From: Thermosphaera aggregans | GTDB lineage: Archaea > Thermoproteota > Thermoprotei_A > Sulfolobales > Desulfurococcaceae | DNA: 64,000 nt | Direction: 5' to 3' | Assembly: GCF_014962245.1 (NCBI RefSeq) | Contig: NZ_CP063144.1 | Coordinates: 114,582 to 178,581 of the forward strand | Part shown: in pieces, positions 32,565 to 41,055 of the stretch | Position numbering within the stretch: the stretch's first letter is position 1 | How the letters are laid out: each line of letters starts with the position of its first letter | Program-made: the position numbers and the translations under genes | Notes under the pieces: model-generated | Databases searched by the model: none | Seen by the model: only the letters and a program-made list of their open reading frames with translations | What the model was told of the DNA's origin: nothing

Positions 32565-33621
32565 CCCTTGGAAAACCCTTCATCCTCCTCTTTATTTCAC
32601 CGTAGCAGTAGCTCCTAAGCTCCTCCGGCATTAAACTGGTTAACAACCCTGTCAGCACAATGTTCTTAGCCTCCTCGAAGCTCAGCCCTCTCGTAGCCAG
32701 GTAGAAGAGCTTGTCCTGTGTGACCAGGTAGTTTCTAGCGTAGTGCCTAGCCTCCAACACCCTGTTACTGTTAACCTCTAGAAACGGTTGCATGTACGCT
32801 ACAGCCTTCTCCTCAAGGATTGATTCAAACCCGTACACCAGCCTGGCCTCTGAGGCTTTAGGCGATATCGTCCCCCTGCCTCGCACACTACCTGCTGAAT
32901 GCTTGCTCATGTAGAGTGTTGAGTAAAGGTTTAGCGTGGTGTTTAAACCGTCGACAAGCCCGTCGAGCACAGCGTCAATCCTGCTGTTCTCGTTTAAAAC
33001 ACCGGTTAATCTCACAAGCGTGAAGGAGTTGCCGCCGGGCTTGAACAAGCCCTCAATCCTCATCATCCTCCCCGGGTTAACCAGGAAGACAATATTGCCG
33101 ACCGATCCACTCCCGGTCTCCACTCTGAAGTTGACGCTTGAAGCAGACTCAGAGGCTTCCTCTAAATCCACGACTACGTTGGCTTCAACACCGTCGGCTA
33201 CGTTGATATTCAACCCCAGCAGCAATAAGCCATTCGACACTTTGTTCACAACCTTTAACACGAGCGTGCCGGGTGAATCAATCCTCGCTATAAGGTTTCC
33301 AACACTCACGCCTGTCTCAACTGCTGGCTCCACTTTGATAAAGCCCCTTCCCCCGTGGAAGCCGGCGAGGACTGCTTCGCTGTTCAAGATCATGTGGTAT
33401 TTCGGGAGGGCTGAGTTGAGCTCGTAAAGCCTTATCTCGCCGAGGCCTTCTACTCGAGCATTGCCCGATGTTTCAACCACTAGCTTCTTATCCAACCCTA
33501 CCTCGTTGTTGACGAGCTTCTCTAAAACATTCTTGAAAACACTCCAGTCAGTGTAGTGCTTCACTGTTGGCGAGTCTCCGTGCTTCTGGAACCCTTCCCT
33601 AAGCAGCTCCGTGATGCTCAA
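32554..33621 (-). CDS. sufD: SufD-like Fe-S cluster assembly protein
   Basis: 355-residue SufB/SufD-family beta-helix protein, the weaker-conserved partner of SufB in the SufBCD scaffold. The C-terminal segment HYARNYLVTQDKLFYLATRG followed by LSFEEAKNIVLTGLL matches the end of SufB/SufD proteins. It starts at 33621, overlapping the sufB stop by 4 bases, and is the last gene of the sufCBD operon on the minus strand. Cluster assembly on SufBCD needs cysteine sulfur; no SufS or SufE gene is in this window. Confidence 0.88.
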   Translation of the reverse strand: MSITELLREGFQKHGDSPTVKHYTDWSVFKNVLEKLVNNEVGLDKKLVVETSGNARVEGLGEIRLYELNSALPKYHMILNSEAVLAGFHGGRGFIKVEPAVETGVSVGNLIARIDSPGTLVLKVVNKVSNGLLLLGLNINVADGVEANVVVDLEEASESASSVNFRVETGSGSVGNIVFLVNPGRMMRIEGLFKPGGNSFTLVRLTGVLNENSRIDAVLDGLVDGLNTTLNLYSTLYMSKHSAGSVRGRGTISPKASEARLVYGFESILEEKAVAYMQPFLEVNSNRVLEARHYARNYLVTQDKLFYLATRGLSFEEAKNIVLTGLLTSLMPEELRSYCYGEIKRRMKGFPRARS

Positions 33622-35018
33622 CCCACACCACCCATCTCGCTGAACTCTAGTTGGATAACTTTTGTAAGCATTGAAACATATTCGAATGGGAGTCTCGGGA
33701 ATACATCCCTTATGAAGCCAAGTATCATGAGCGATAACGCTTCCCTCTCGGAGAGACCTCTAGACTTCAGGTAAAATAACTGGTCCTCGCTAATCCTAGC
33801 GGTTGTTGCCTCGTGGGCTATGTCAGCATCGTTCTCGTAAGCGTGTATTATAGGGTATGTGTAGCTCTTGCTCTCCTCATCCAGGATCAGGCTCTCACAC
33901 TGGACGAAGCTTTTAGACCCTCTAGCACCCTTGTTAACCTGCACCATACCCCTGTATATGTTAACCCCGCGCTTAGCGCTAATGCTCTTGGAGACCACCC
34001 TACTTGACGTGTAAGGGGCTGCGTGAACTATTTTCGAACCAGTATCCTTGATGAACGGCCCGTTGGCAATCCCTACAACCGTGCTGTTAGTCTTAGCGTA
34101 CTCTCCCTTCAGGATGGTTGAAGGATAGGTTATTGTTATCTTGCTCCCAATGCTTCCCTCTATCCACTCAATAACCGAGTTTTTCTCAGCAATCCCTCTC
34201 TTATTGTTGAAGTTGACAATATCCCTGCTCCAGTTTTGAACGGTTACGAAGCTGAGCTTCGACCCTTCGTGAGCGTAAAGCTCAACCATGCCGTCGTGGA
34301 AGCTGAAGGTTTTAAGCCTCGGCGCGCTACAACCTTCGATGAAGGTTATCTCGCTGTTCACATCTGTTACCACGACAGTGTGTTCAAACTGACCCTCTAG
34401 CTCGCTTCCAATGAAGAAGAATGCTTCAACAGGATAAGGTATTTTAACGTTCCTAGGCACGTACACGAAAACCCCGCCGCTCCACAAGGCGTGGTGGAGG
34501 GCTGCGAACTTGTGATCCGTGTAGGGGAAGACCCTTCCAAAGTATTGTTTAACAAGGTCGGGGTATTTCCGAACAGCCTCCTCCATCGGGACCATGACGA
34601 CTCCCAGGTCTTTCAGCAAATCCTTCATCGCTGTGTAAACGCTCTCACTGTCAAGCACTGTTGTCAAGCCTGCAAGATATTTCGCATAGGTCTCGGGGAG
34701 GTTGAGCTTCTCGTAAATCCTCCTAATCTCCTCGGGGAGGTCCTCCCATTTCTCAACCTTAGCGTGAGCAGGCTTAACATAGTAGGATGATATTTCATCG
34801 AGATCTATGCTCCAAACACCCGTCATCCATTTCGGCATGGGGGCTTTTTCAAAATACTCGAGAGCCCTCAGCCTGTGGCGGGTCATCCACTCAGGCTCCT
34901 TCTTAAGCCTCGAAATCTCCTCGACCAGACCCCTGGAAATCTTCCCCCTTAACTCAACCTCTTTCGGGTAAAACACCCCCTCGAGATAGACTTGCTCGTC
35001 AAGTTCCAGCACCCTCAA
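33618..35018 (-). CDS. sufB: SufB Fe-S cluster assembly protein
   Basis: 466 residues, typical SufB length. Hallmarks: PKWMTGVWSIDLDEISSYYV, FIEGCSAPRLKTFSFHDGMV, VQNWSRDIVNFNNKRGIAEK and the C-terminal HEATTARISEDQLFYLKSRG. The Cys in FVQCESLILD corresponds to the scaffold Cys (C405 in E. coli SufB), so cluster building should be possible. The gene overlaps both neighbours: sufC by 20 bases upstream and sufD by 4 bases downstream, so the three are translated together. Confidence 0.95.
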   Translation of the reverse strand: MRVLELDEQVYLEGVFYPKEVELRGKISRGLVEEISRLKKEPEWMTRHRLRALEYFEKAPMPKWMTGVWSIDLDEISSYYVKPAHAKVEKWEDLPEEIRRIYEKLNLPETYAKYLAGLTTVLDSESVYTAMKDLLKDLGVVMVPMEEAVRKYPDLVKQYFGRVFPYTDHKFAALHHALWSGGVFVYVPRNVKIPYPVEAFFFIGSELEGQFEHTVVVTDVNSEITFIEGCSAPRLKTFSFHDGMVELYAHEGSKLSFVTVQNWSRDIVNFNNKRGIAEKNSVIEWIEGSIGSKITITYPSTILKGEYAKTNSTVVGIANGPFIKDTGSKIVHAAPYTSSRVVSKSISAKRGVNIYRGMVQVNKGARGSKSFVQCESLILDEESKSYTYPIIHAYENDADIAHEATTARISEDQLFYLKSRGLSEREALSLMILGFIRDVFPRLPFEYVSMLTKVIQLEFSEMGGVG

Positions 35019-35769
35019 CGCTCACAGCCTCCAGCCACCTATAGCCCTCCCTGTTGATCTTGTCGATAAGCTCCAAGCCTCCTTCAGCAACGAACCTGCC
35101 CCGGTGCATAACGTAAACCCTGCTTGGGGAAACATACTCTATGACCCTGGGGTAGTGTGTGATCAGTATTATGGAGGAGCCTGCGGACAGCGCTTCCTTA
35201 ATGTAGTCGGCAACGCTCCTGACACCGTCAACATCGAGGCCGCTGTCAGGCTCGTCGAGAATAATGTACTTAGGCCTGATCACCCGTGCCTGCAGGATCT
35301 CCGACCTCTTCTTCTCTCCCCCGCTGAAACCAAGGTTTAAATCCCTTTCAAGCAACTCCTCCTTCAACCCTATTAGAACAGCCTCATTCCTAACCCTCTT
35401 CTCCAATCCTTCAACATACTCTGAAATATCCATCCTCCCCATCTTCTTGTTTAAAACACTCCTGAGAAGCATGAAGAGGTTTACACCAGGGATTTCAACA
35501 GGGTTTTGAAAAGCTAGGAAGAGCCCTGCTAGCGCGCGCTCGTGAGTCGGCCTGGAGGTGTAGTCAACCCCGTCTATTATCACGCTACCGGAGACAACCT
35601 TATACTGGGGGTGACCCATGACAGCGTAGGCCAGGCTACTCTTACCGCTACCGTTAGGGCCCATTATCACAACCAGCTCGCCGGAGTCAACCTTGAAGCT
35701 GACGCCGTTGACAACTCTCCGCTCGGAAACCTCGACGACGAGATCCTTTACCTCAAGCATCGGAAACAC
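34999..35769 (-). CDS. sufC: SufC ABC-type ATPase
   Basis: ATPase of the SufBCD complex, 256 residues. Walker A GPNGSGKSS, SufC-type signature FSGGEKKRSEI, Walker B IILDEPDSGLD and switch His in LITHYPRV are intact. It is the first gene of the operon, with TTTAAAAACC and AATATTGTTATTG upstream (minus strand) and a 134-base divergent gap to the maltodextrin-binding protein gene. Confidence 0.95.
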   Translation of the reverse strand: MFPMLEVKDLVVEVSERRVVNGVSFKVDSGELVVIMGPNGSGKSSLAYAVMGHPQYKVVSGSVIIDGVDYTSRPTHERALAGLFLAFQNPVEIPGVNLFMLLRSVLNKKMGRMDISEYVEGLEKRVRNEAVLIGLKEELLERDLNLGFSGGEKKRSEILQARVIRPKYIILDEPDSGLDVDGVRSVADYIKEALSAGSSIILITHYPRVIEYVSPSRVYVMHRGRFVAEGGLELIDKINREGYRWLEAVSVEGAGT

Positions 35770-35810
35770 CCTTGGATATTAATATTGTTATTGATGTTTA
35801 AAAACCAGTA

Positions 35811-35838
35811 TGAAACAACATGTTGCTTGAAACAAAAA
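35811..35838 (+). promoter_or_regulatory. Palindrome with flanking TGAAACAA repeats between sufC and the maltodextrin operon
   Basis: CAACATGTTG (35816-35825) is a perfect 10-bp palindrome and is flanked by two copies of TGAAACAA (35811 and 35828). It lies in the divergent gap, about 80-90 bases before the binding-protein start. A sugar-responsive regulator such as a TrmB-type protein could bind here, but no such gene is in the window and the palindrome is short. Confidence 0.3.
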
Positions 35839-35903
35839 GTTAAATCGTCTTTGAAAAAGTTTTTTAGAACCACGGTAGAATAGTTTAATTGAAGGTGAAA
35901 CCC

Positions 35904-37445
35904 TTGAGTAAAGCTCTAACGAAGATCCAAGCTGTGATTATAGTTTTAATCGTGGCGGTAGCGGCCATTGCCGGAGCATATCTTATTTCTCAGCAAATAG
36001 GAGCACAGCAAACCACAACAACTCAGACAACAACCCCCACTACCACGCCGACCGGAACAGAAACCACTACAACCCCTACGGGAACAGGTACAACAACCCC
36101 GCCCCCTGCAGGCAACGTGATATTAATCGGTGATTTGTCAATCACTGTTCCAGCCAACTTCAAAGCATTCGTCGACGCAGCCAAGGATGGAAGCATCTCC
36201 GTTACAATATACTTCGGTCACGCATTATCCCAGGACGAGTTCAACGCATTCCAGCAAGTAATCGACATGTTCAAGCAGGAATACCCTGGCATCAACGTTG
36301 TTCCAATACCCTACTCCAGCATGGATGCGTTGAAAACACAGATTTCTGCGATAGCGGCGCTCCCGCCGGAGCAGAGGGAGAGCTTCATAGGCCAGGCGCC
36401 TGATGTTTTCACATGGGCTCACGACTGGATAGGCTCCTTCGCTGATAAGGGATGGATACTGGATCTTGAAACATTTATTGGAACAGAAGCAATTATCAAC
36501 GATATCGCCCCGGCTATACAGCCCTTAGCGATGTCCGCAGTTACCTATAAGCTTAAGACGTATGGACTCCCCTACGCGGGTGAGGCAATCGCCCTCATTG
36601 TTAACAAGCAGTTGGTTCCCAATCCGCCAACCACTTTCGATGAAATGAAGAATATCATGCAGCAGTTCCACAATCCTAGTGCAGGCAAATACGGACTATC
36701 CTACCAGTTTGACCCCTACCACCTCTACCCGTTCATCACCGCGTTCGGCGGATACTACTATGATGAGGAAACGGGATCCGTCGGTGTTAACTCTACTGGG
36801 ACGAAAGATGGTGTTAAATTCTACATTCAAAACGTCCTACCATACCTAGACACCTCGGACCTCGGCTTTAACAACCAGCTGAACAACTTCCTCACAGGTA
36901 AAACACCTATGATAATAACTGGCCCATGGGCCCTGCCCTCAATTAAGAACGCTATTGGGCTGAACAATATTGAAGTAGTACCTATTCCAAACATAGGCAA
37001 CAACGTTCCGAAACCGTTCAGCGGTTTCAGAAACCTCTACCTCACAATCCTAGCTAACTCCGGAGGCGTTCAAAGAACCTACGCGAGCGTCCTTTTCATA
37101 CTGTACATGGCTCTGAACGATAACGCGTTGAAAATACTTGTCGAGCAGAACGGTTACGTACCTGTTAAACAATCAGTAATACAGTACGTCGTCAACAACA
37201 AGTCCCAGTACCCTGTAGTATACGGTTTCATGCAGCAGGTCCTGAGGAGCTCGCCAATGCCTAAAGACCCCAAGATGGACAAGGTGTGGGGAATCGGCAC
37301 CAACCTGAACGCTATAATCGGCGAGTACACTAATGCCTTAGCGGAGGGTAAGACTGTCGAGGAGGCTATTCAGGCTGCTATCGCTGTTGTGGATCCGCAG
37401 CTCGACGAGGCATATGCAACCATAATGCAGAGCATGGGCAGGTGA
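35904..37445 (+). CDS. ABC transporter maltodextrin-binding protein, membrane-tethered
   Basis: 513 residues from TTG 35904, which GAAGGTGAAA at 35891-35900 supports over TTG 35889. A single N-terminal helix (IQAVIIVLIVAVAAIAGAYL) anchors the protein; a Thr/Pro linker (TTTTQTTTPTTTPTG, TETTTTPTG) follows; then a MalE-like extracellular solute-binding fold (VTIYFGHALSQDEFNAFQQV, FQQVIDMFKQEYPGINVV, EWGF-type segment replaced by DVFTWAHDWIGSFADKGWIL). Thr linkers in such archaeal proteins are usually glycosylated. The adjoining permeases and amylopullulanase point to maltodextrins as ligand. Confidence 0.88.
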   Translation: MSKALTKIQAVIIVLIVAVAAIAGAYLISQQIGAQQTTTTQTTTPTTTPTGTETTTTPTGTGTTTPPPAGNVILIGDLSITVPANFKAFVDAAKDGSISVTIYFGHALSQDEFNAFQQVIDMFKQEYPGINVVPIPYSSMDALKTQISAIAALPPEQRESFIGQAPDVFTWAHDWIGSFADKGWILDLETFIGTEAIINDIAPAIQPLAMSAVTYKLKTYGLPYAGEAIALIVNKQLVPNPPTTFDEMKNIMQQFHNPSAGKYGLSYQFDPYHLYPFITAFGGYYYDEETGSVGVNSTGTKDGVKFYIQNVLPYLDTSDLGFNNQLNNFLTGKTPMIITGPWALPSIKNAIGLNNIEVVPIPNIGNNVPKPFSGFRNLYLTILANSGGVQRTYASVLFILYMALNDNALKILVEQNGYVPVKQSVIQYVVNNKSQYPVVYGFMQQVLRSSPMPKDPKMDKVWGIGTNLNAIIGEYTNALAEGKTVEEAIQAAIAVVDPQLDEAYATIMQSMGR

Positions 37446-37520
37446 TAGTTATATCCTACACTTCTTTTTTCCCGCAAATCCCTTTGAGAACCATATTGAT
37501 TGTTTAGAAGGGGTTTTCCC

Positions 37521-38963
37521 ATGAGCGTTAAAAAGATTTTATACCCTTCACGTATCGGAGTCGCGCTTGCCTTAGCGAGCATCATTCTCTACGTTTTCTT
37601 CAGTATTTGGCCTCTTTTCTTCTCCATTGGCATAGCGTTCACAAACGCTACTGAGGAAAACCTTCTCCCAAACCCTGATGTTTTGAAAGAAATAGACAAC
37701 ACGTTAGCATGTATTGAAGCAATTACAACACAGGAGAACCTGTCAACCAGGGCTGAAGCAGTTGTTGAAAGAGTCACCAATACTTTGAGAGAGCTTGAGA
37801 ACGAGTTGATTGCTTTCAAACAGGCTGTCGAGGAGTCAGAGGATCACACCACAGACTTGTACGTTATGTTCAACGCCTCGGCCATATATGTCACAGCTCA
37901 AGGACTCAGGCTTATACCTGAGCAGGTTCAGAAAACGTTCAACTGTACCGAGATAGGTTTCCAGCCGACGAGACCCTTAATCTCTTCGGAAGCCGTTAAC
38001 AACCTTAGCGTGATATACTCCTCGGTATCCCAGCTCTCTTCCCAGTACATCGTGATGGGCAGGGAGGAGTTGTTGAGCAGGATTGACTCAGCAATCCGCT
38101 TGATACGTTCAGCAGAGGAGTACTTCATAGGGATGAGCAGTGATCTACAAGGCTACTTCGACACGGTTTCCCAGAGCCTGATAAACGAGCGAAACAGGTT
38201 GACAATGAGGTTTATAGGGCTTGAGAACTTTCAAAAACTTTTCACGGACCCCAGGTTCGTCTACTCCCTGTACAAGACAGCTGTTTTCGTGGCTACAAGC
38301 GTGCCTCTCAAACTCCTAGCCGGGGTAGCGCTAGCATTCCTCTACTCCTCACCGCTGGTTTGGGGGCGCAAGGTGTTGAGAGGCTTAATACTCGCGCCCT
38401 GGGCGATCCCAATCCTTCTCTCAGGATTGACGTGGAGGTTCCTGTTCAACCCGAACGGCCAGCTCGGGAGGATGCTTGGATTAGACATTTATAACTACGA
38501 GTGGGACGCGTTCCTCGTCTACAACTTGTTCGAAACCTGGCTTGCATACCCGTTCATAATGACGGTTACCATGGGGGCTCTCGCAGGGGTTTCCAAAGAC
38601 CTTGTGGAAGCATCGTACATAGACGGGGCCTCAACCTTCACAAGGCTGAGAAGGGTTGTACTACCCCTCATCTCGAAGCCCTTGATGTTTGCTACAATAC
38701 TTACGACGGGAGCTTCTCTACAAGCATTCATGGTTCCCCTCCTACTCAACGCAGGAGGCCCAACTAAAACCATTTCAATCCCAGGTCTTGGAACACGCTC
38801 AGGAAACGTTAACGAGTTCCTCATACTGTTCGGCTACAACAGGGTGTCGATAGACAAGGACTACGGGTATGCTGCTGCAACATACCTTGTTATAGTCATG
38901 ATACTATTAGTCTACGTTACCATATGGTTTATCTCCTCGAAGAAGCTGAGAGGTGGGCGGTGA
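37521..38963 (+). CDS. malF: Maltodextrin ABC transporter permease, MalF type
   Basis: 480 residues from ATG 37521, preceded by GAAGGGG. The second half is a binding-protein-dependent permease domain with the EAA loop (LVEASYIDGASTFTRLRRVV). Between helix 1 (ALASIILYVFFSIWPLFFSI) and the permease core is an insert of about 190 residues (roughly 37620-38200) that is helical, with NALRELENELIAFKQAV-like heptads. This is in the same place as the periplasmic P2 loop of E. coli MalF, which contacts MalE. The gene ends one base before the MalG ATG. Confidence 0.9.
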   Translation: MSVKKILYPSRIGVALALASIILYVFFSIWPLFFSIGIAFTNATEENLLPNPDVLKEIDNTLACIEAITTQENLSTRAEAVVERVTNTLRELENELIAFKQAVEESEDHTTDLYVMFNASAIYVTAQGLRLIPEQVQKTFNCTEIGFQPTRPLISSEAVNNLSVIYSSVSQLSSQYIVMGREELLSRIDSAIRLIRSAEEYFIGMSSDLQGYFDTVSQSLINERNRLTMRFIGLENFQKLFTDPRFVYSLYKTAVFVATSVPLKLLAGVALAFLYSSPLVWGRKVLRGLILAPWAIPILLSGLTWRFLFNPNGQLGRMLGLDIYNYEWDAFLVYNLFETWLAYPFIMTVTMGALAGVSKDLVEASYIDGASTFTRLRRVVLPLISKPLMFATILTTGASLQAFMVPLLLNAGGPTKTISIPGLGTRSGNVNEFLILFGYNRVSIDKDYGYAAATYLVIVMILLVYVTIWFISSKKLRGGR

Positions 38964-38964
38964 A

Positions 38965-39822
38965 ATGGGCTTCAGCCTTGGTAAATCGGTTTTGAAAATC
39001 TTTGCGACAGTCATGGGGTTTACAGTACTGTTCGCTATGCTGTACCCTGTACTATTCATTGTAATACAGTCTATAACGCCTGAGAAAGGCATTATTCTGA
39101 CAAGCCTAACCCAGGTTTTCGAGTACGGGATGACTTTTGAAAACTACCTGAGGGCTTTCCAGGACCCTCTCTTCTACAACGCGCTGATAAACAGCGCCAT
39201 AATATCGTTCTTAACGATCCTGATATCCGTAGCCGTGATCACGCCTGCAGCCTACAGCTTCTCAAGGTTTAAATTCTTCGGGAAAGACACACTCCTATAC
39301 GTCTACCTTATACTCAGCCAGGTTGGAGGAGGCTTCGGGATCATAGCTGTGATAGCCTTGTTCATGTTCCTAGTAATCCTCAACTCGTGGGGTATACCAA
39401 TATTCAACATGTGGGTTCTACCATTCATATATGCCTCAGGAGCTGTGCCGTTTCAAACCTGGCTTATAAAAACATACTTCGACAACCTCCCCAAGGAGCT
39501 GGATGAGGCAGCCTTCATAGACGGCGCTAGCTGGAGTCAAATCGTCTTCAAAATCGTCCTGCCTGCTTCGAGAAGCGCCATGGTAATTATAACACTCTTC
39601 TCCTTCATGGGGGCCTGGGGCGAGTTCTTCGTGGCTAACCTTCTGAGAATACAGACTCTTGGAGCATATATTTTCCAGACAGCAATAGGTCCAAGAGGTG
39701 AGCAGGCCCCGTCGCTGTTCGCAGCCCTAGCCTTAATCTACGCTATACCCGTCATACTGGTCTACATATTCGCTCAGAAATACATTGGGGAAGCATACAG
39801 GATGGGAGCTGTCAAGGGTTAG
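38965..39822 (+). CDS. malG: Maltodextrin ABC transporter permease, MalG type
   Basis: 286 residues from ATG 38965, next to the malF stop and preceded by GAGGTGGGCGGTGA. Six membrane segments are visible; the EAA loop reads LPKELDEAAFIDGASWSQIV, the coupling helix to MalK. The C-terminal AQKYIGEAYRMGAVKG is typical of MalG-type permeases. It ends 7 bases from the end of the converging ATPase gene. Confidence 0.92.
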   Translation: MGFSLGKSVLKIFATVMGFTVLFAMLYPVLFIVIQSITPEKGIILTSLTQVFEYGMTFENYLRAFQDPLFYNALINSAIISFLTILISVAVITPAAYSFSRFKFFGKDTLLYVYLILSQVGGGFGIIAVIALFMFLVILNSWGIPIFNMWVLPFIYASGAVPFQTWLIKTYFDNLPKELDEAAFIDGASWSQIVFKIVLPASRSAMVIITLFSFMGAWGEFFVANLLRIQTLGAYIFQTAIGPRGEQAPSLFAALALIYAIPVILVYIFAQKYIGEAYRMGAVKG

Positions 39823-39829
39823 AAAACAG

Positions 39830-41002
39830 TTAAGCCAGGAGCCTGCCGCTCTTCCTGCTGAACAGTAACGCCTTCCTCAGGTTAAACTCCAGGTAAACCT
39901 CCTCTCCAGGCTGGAAGGCCAGGCCTGCTGGTTGCCTAATCTTCAACAAGTCCTCGCCCATCTTAATGTTCAATATGGTTTCAGAACCCAGCGGCTCAAC
40001 AACCTCAACCCTTGTTTTCAAAACACCGAGGCCGCTCCTAGCCTCCTTGAAAACCAGCGTATCCTCCGGCCTCACACCCAGGTAGACCTCGGACTCTCCC
40101 TCGCCGAGAAGCTTGGATCCAAGGGAGGGGTCGAGCGGGATGTTCAACCCTTCCCTGCACTCTAGGACAATGCTTGTGGAAACCCTGCCGCTCCCCATGA
40201 CTCCACCCTCGAGCTCAAGGGGGACAACATACTCTAGAGGCTGCTTCTCAACAACAGTGCACTGGATAAGGTTCATGGGCGGGGAGCCTATGAAGGTTGC
40301 GACGAAAGTGTCCGCGGGCCTGGAGTATAGCTCATCCGGTGTTCCAACCTGGGCAACCCTCCCCTTGTTCATTACCGCTATCCTGTCAGCCATCCCCATA
40401 GCCTCAACCTGGTCATGAGTCACGTATATCGTGGTTATCCCGAGCTGCTTTTGAAGCCTCTTCAGCTCACCCCTCATCAGCACCCTAAGCTTAGCGTCCA
40501 GGTTGCTCAAGGGCTCGTCAAGCAGCCAAACCTTCGGCTTCCTCACAAGGGCTCTTGCCAGTGCAACCCTTTGCTGCTGACCCCCGCTCAGCTGGGAGGG
40601 ATACCTGTCAAGCAACTCCTCAATACCCAGGAATTTAGCGATTTCCAACACTCTCTTTTTAATCTCATCCTTCGACAGGTTGAGTGCTTTCCTGCGCGAT
40701 TCAAGCGGGAAGGCTATGTTCTCGAAAACCGTCATGTGAGGGTAGAGAGCGTAGTTTTGGAAAACCATTGCTATATCCCTGTCCTTGGGATGGACATCGT
40801 TGACAACCCTGTCGTCAATGTAGATGAACCCCTCGTCAGGGAATTCTAAGCCTGCTATAAGCCTCAGGGTCGTGGTTTTCCCGCAGCCCGAGGGGCCTAG
40901 GAGGGAGAAGAATTCCCCATCCCTAATGTCGAGGTCTACGCGGTCAACCGCTACTACCTTGCCGTATTTTTTAACAACCTTCTCAAGCCTTACACGTGCC
41001 AA
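39830..41002 (-). CDS. malK: MalK-type ABC transporter ATPase
   Basis: 390-residue sugar importer ATPase. Walker A GPSGCGKTT, signature LSGGQQQRVAL, Walker B VWLLDEPLSNLDAKLR and D-loop/H-loop TTIYVTHDQVEAM are intact. After residue ~235 come the regulatory TOBE/OB-fold domains (GVRPEDTLVFKEARSGLGVL). It should power MalFG and lies on the opposite strand, converging on malG. The gene starts 54 bases downstream of the amylopullulanase, so the two may be co-transcribed. Confidence 0.93.
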   Translation of the reverse strand: MARVRLEKVVKKYGKVVAVDRVDLDIRDGEFFSLLGPSGCGKTTTLRLIAGLEFPDEGFIYIDDRVVNDVHPKDRDIAMVFQNYALYPHMTVFENIAFPLESRRKALNLSKDEIKKRVLEIAKFLGIEELLDRYPSQLSGGQQQRVALARALVRKPKVWLLDEPLSNLDAKLRVLMRGELKRLQKQLGITTIYVTHDQVEAMGMADRIAVMNKGRVAQVGTPDELYSRPADTFVATFIGSPPMNLIQCTVVEKQPLEYVVPLELEGGVMGSGRVSTSIVLECREGLNIPLDPSLGSKLLGEGESEVYLGVRPEDTLVFKEARSGLGVLKTRVEVVEPLGSETILNIKMGEDLLKIRQPAGLAFQPGEEVYLEFNLRKALLFSRKSGRLLA

Positions 41003-41055
41003 GTATCGTCACACCCTAAGAAAATTAATGTGTTTTCAAGGAAAAAAATTATTTC

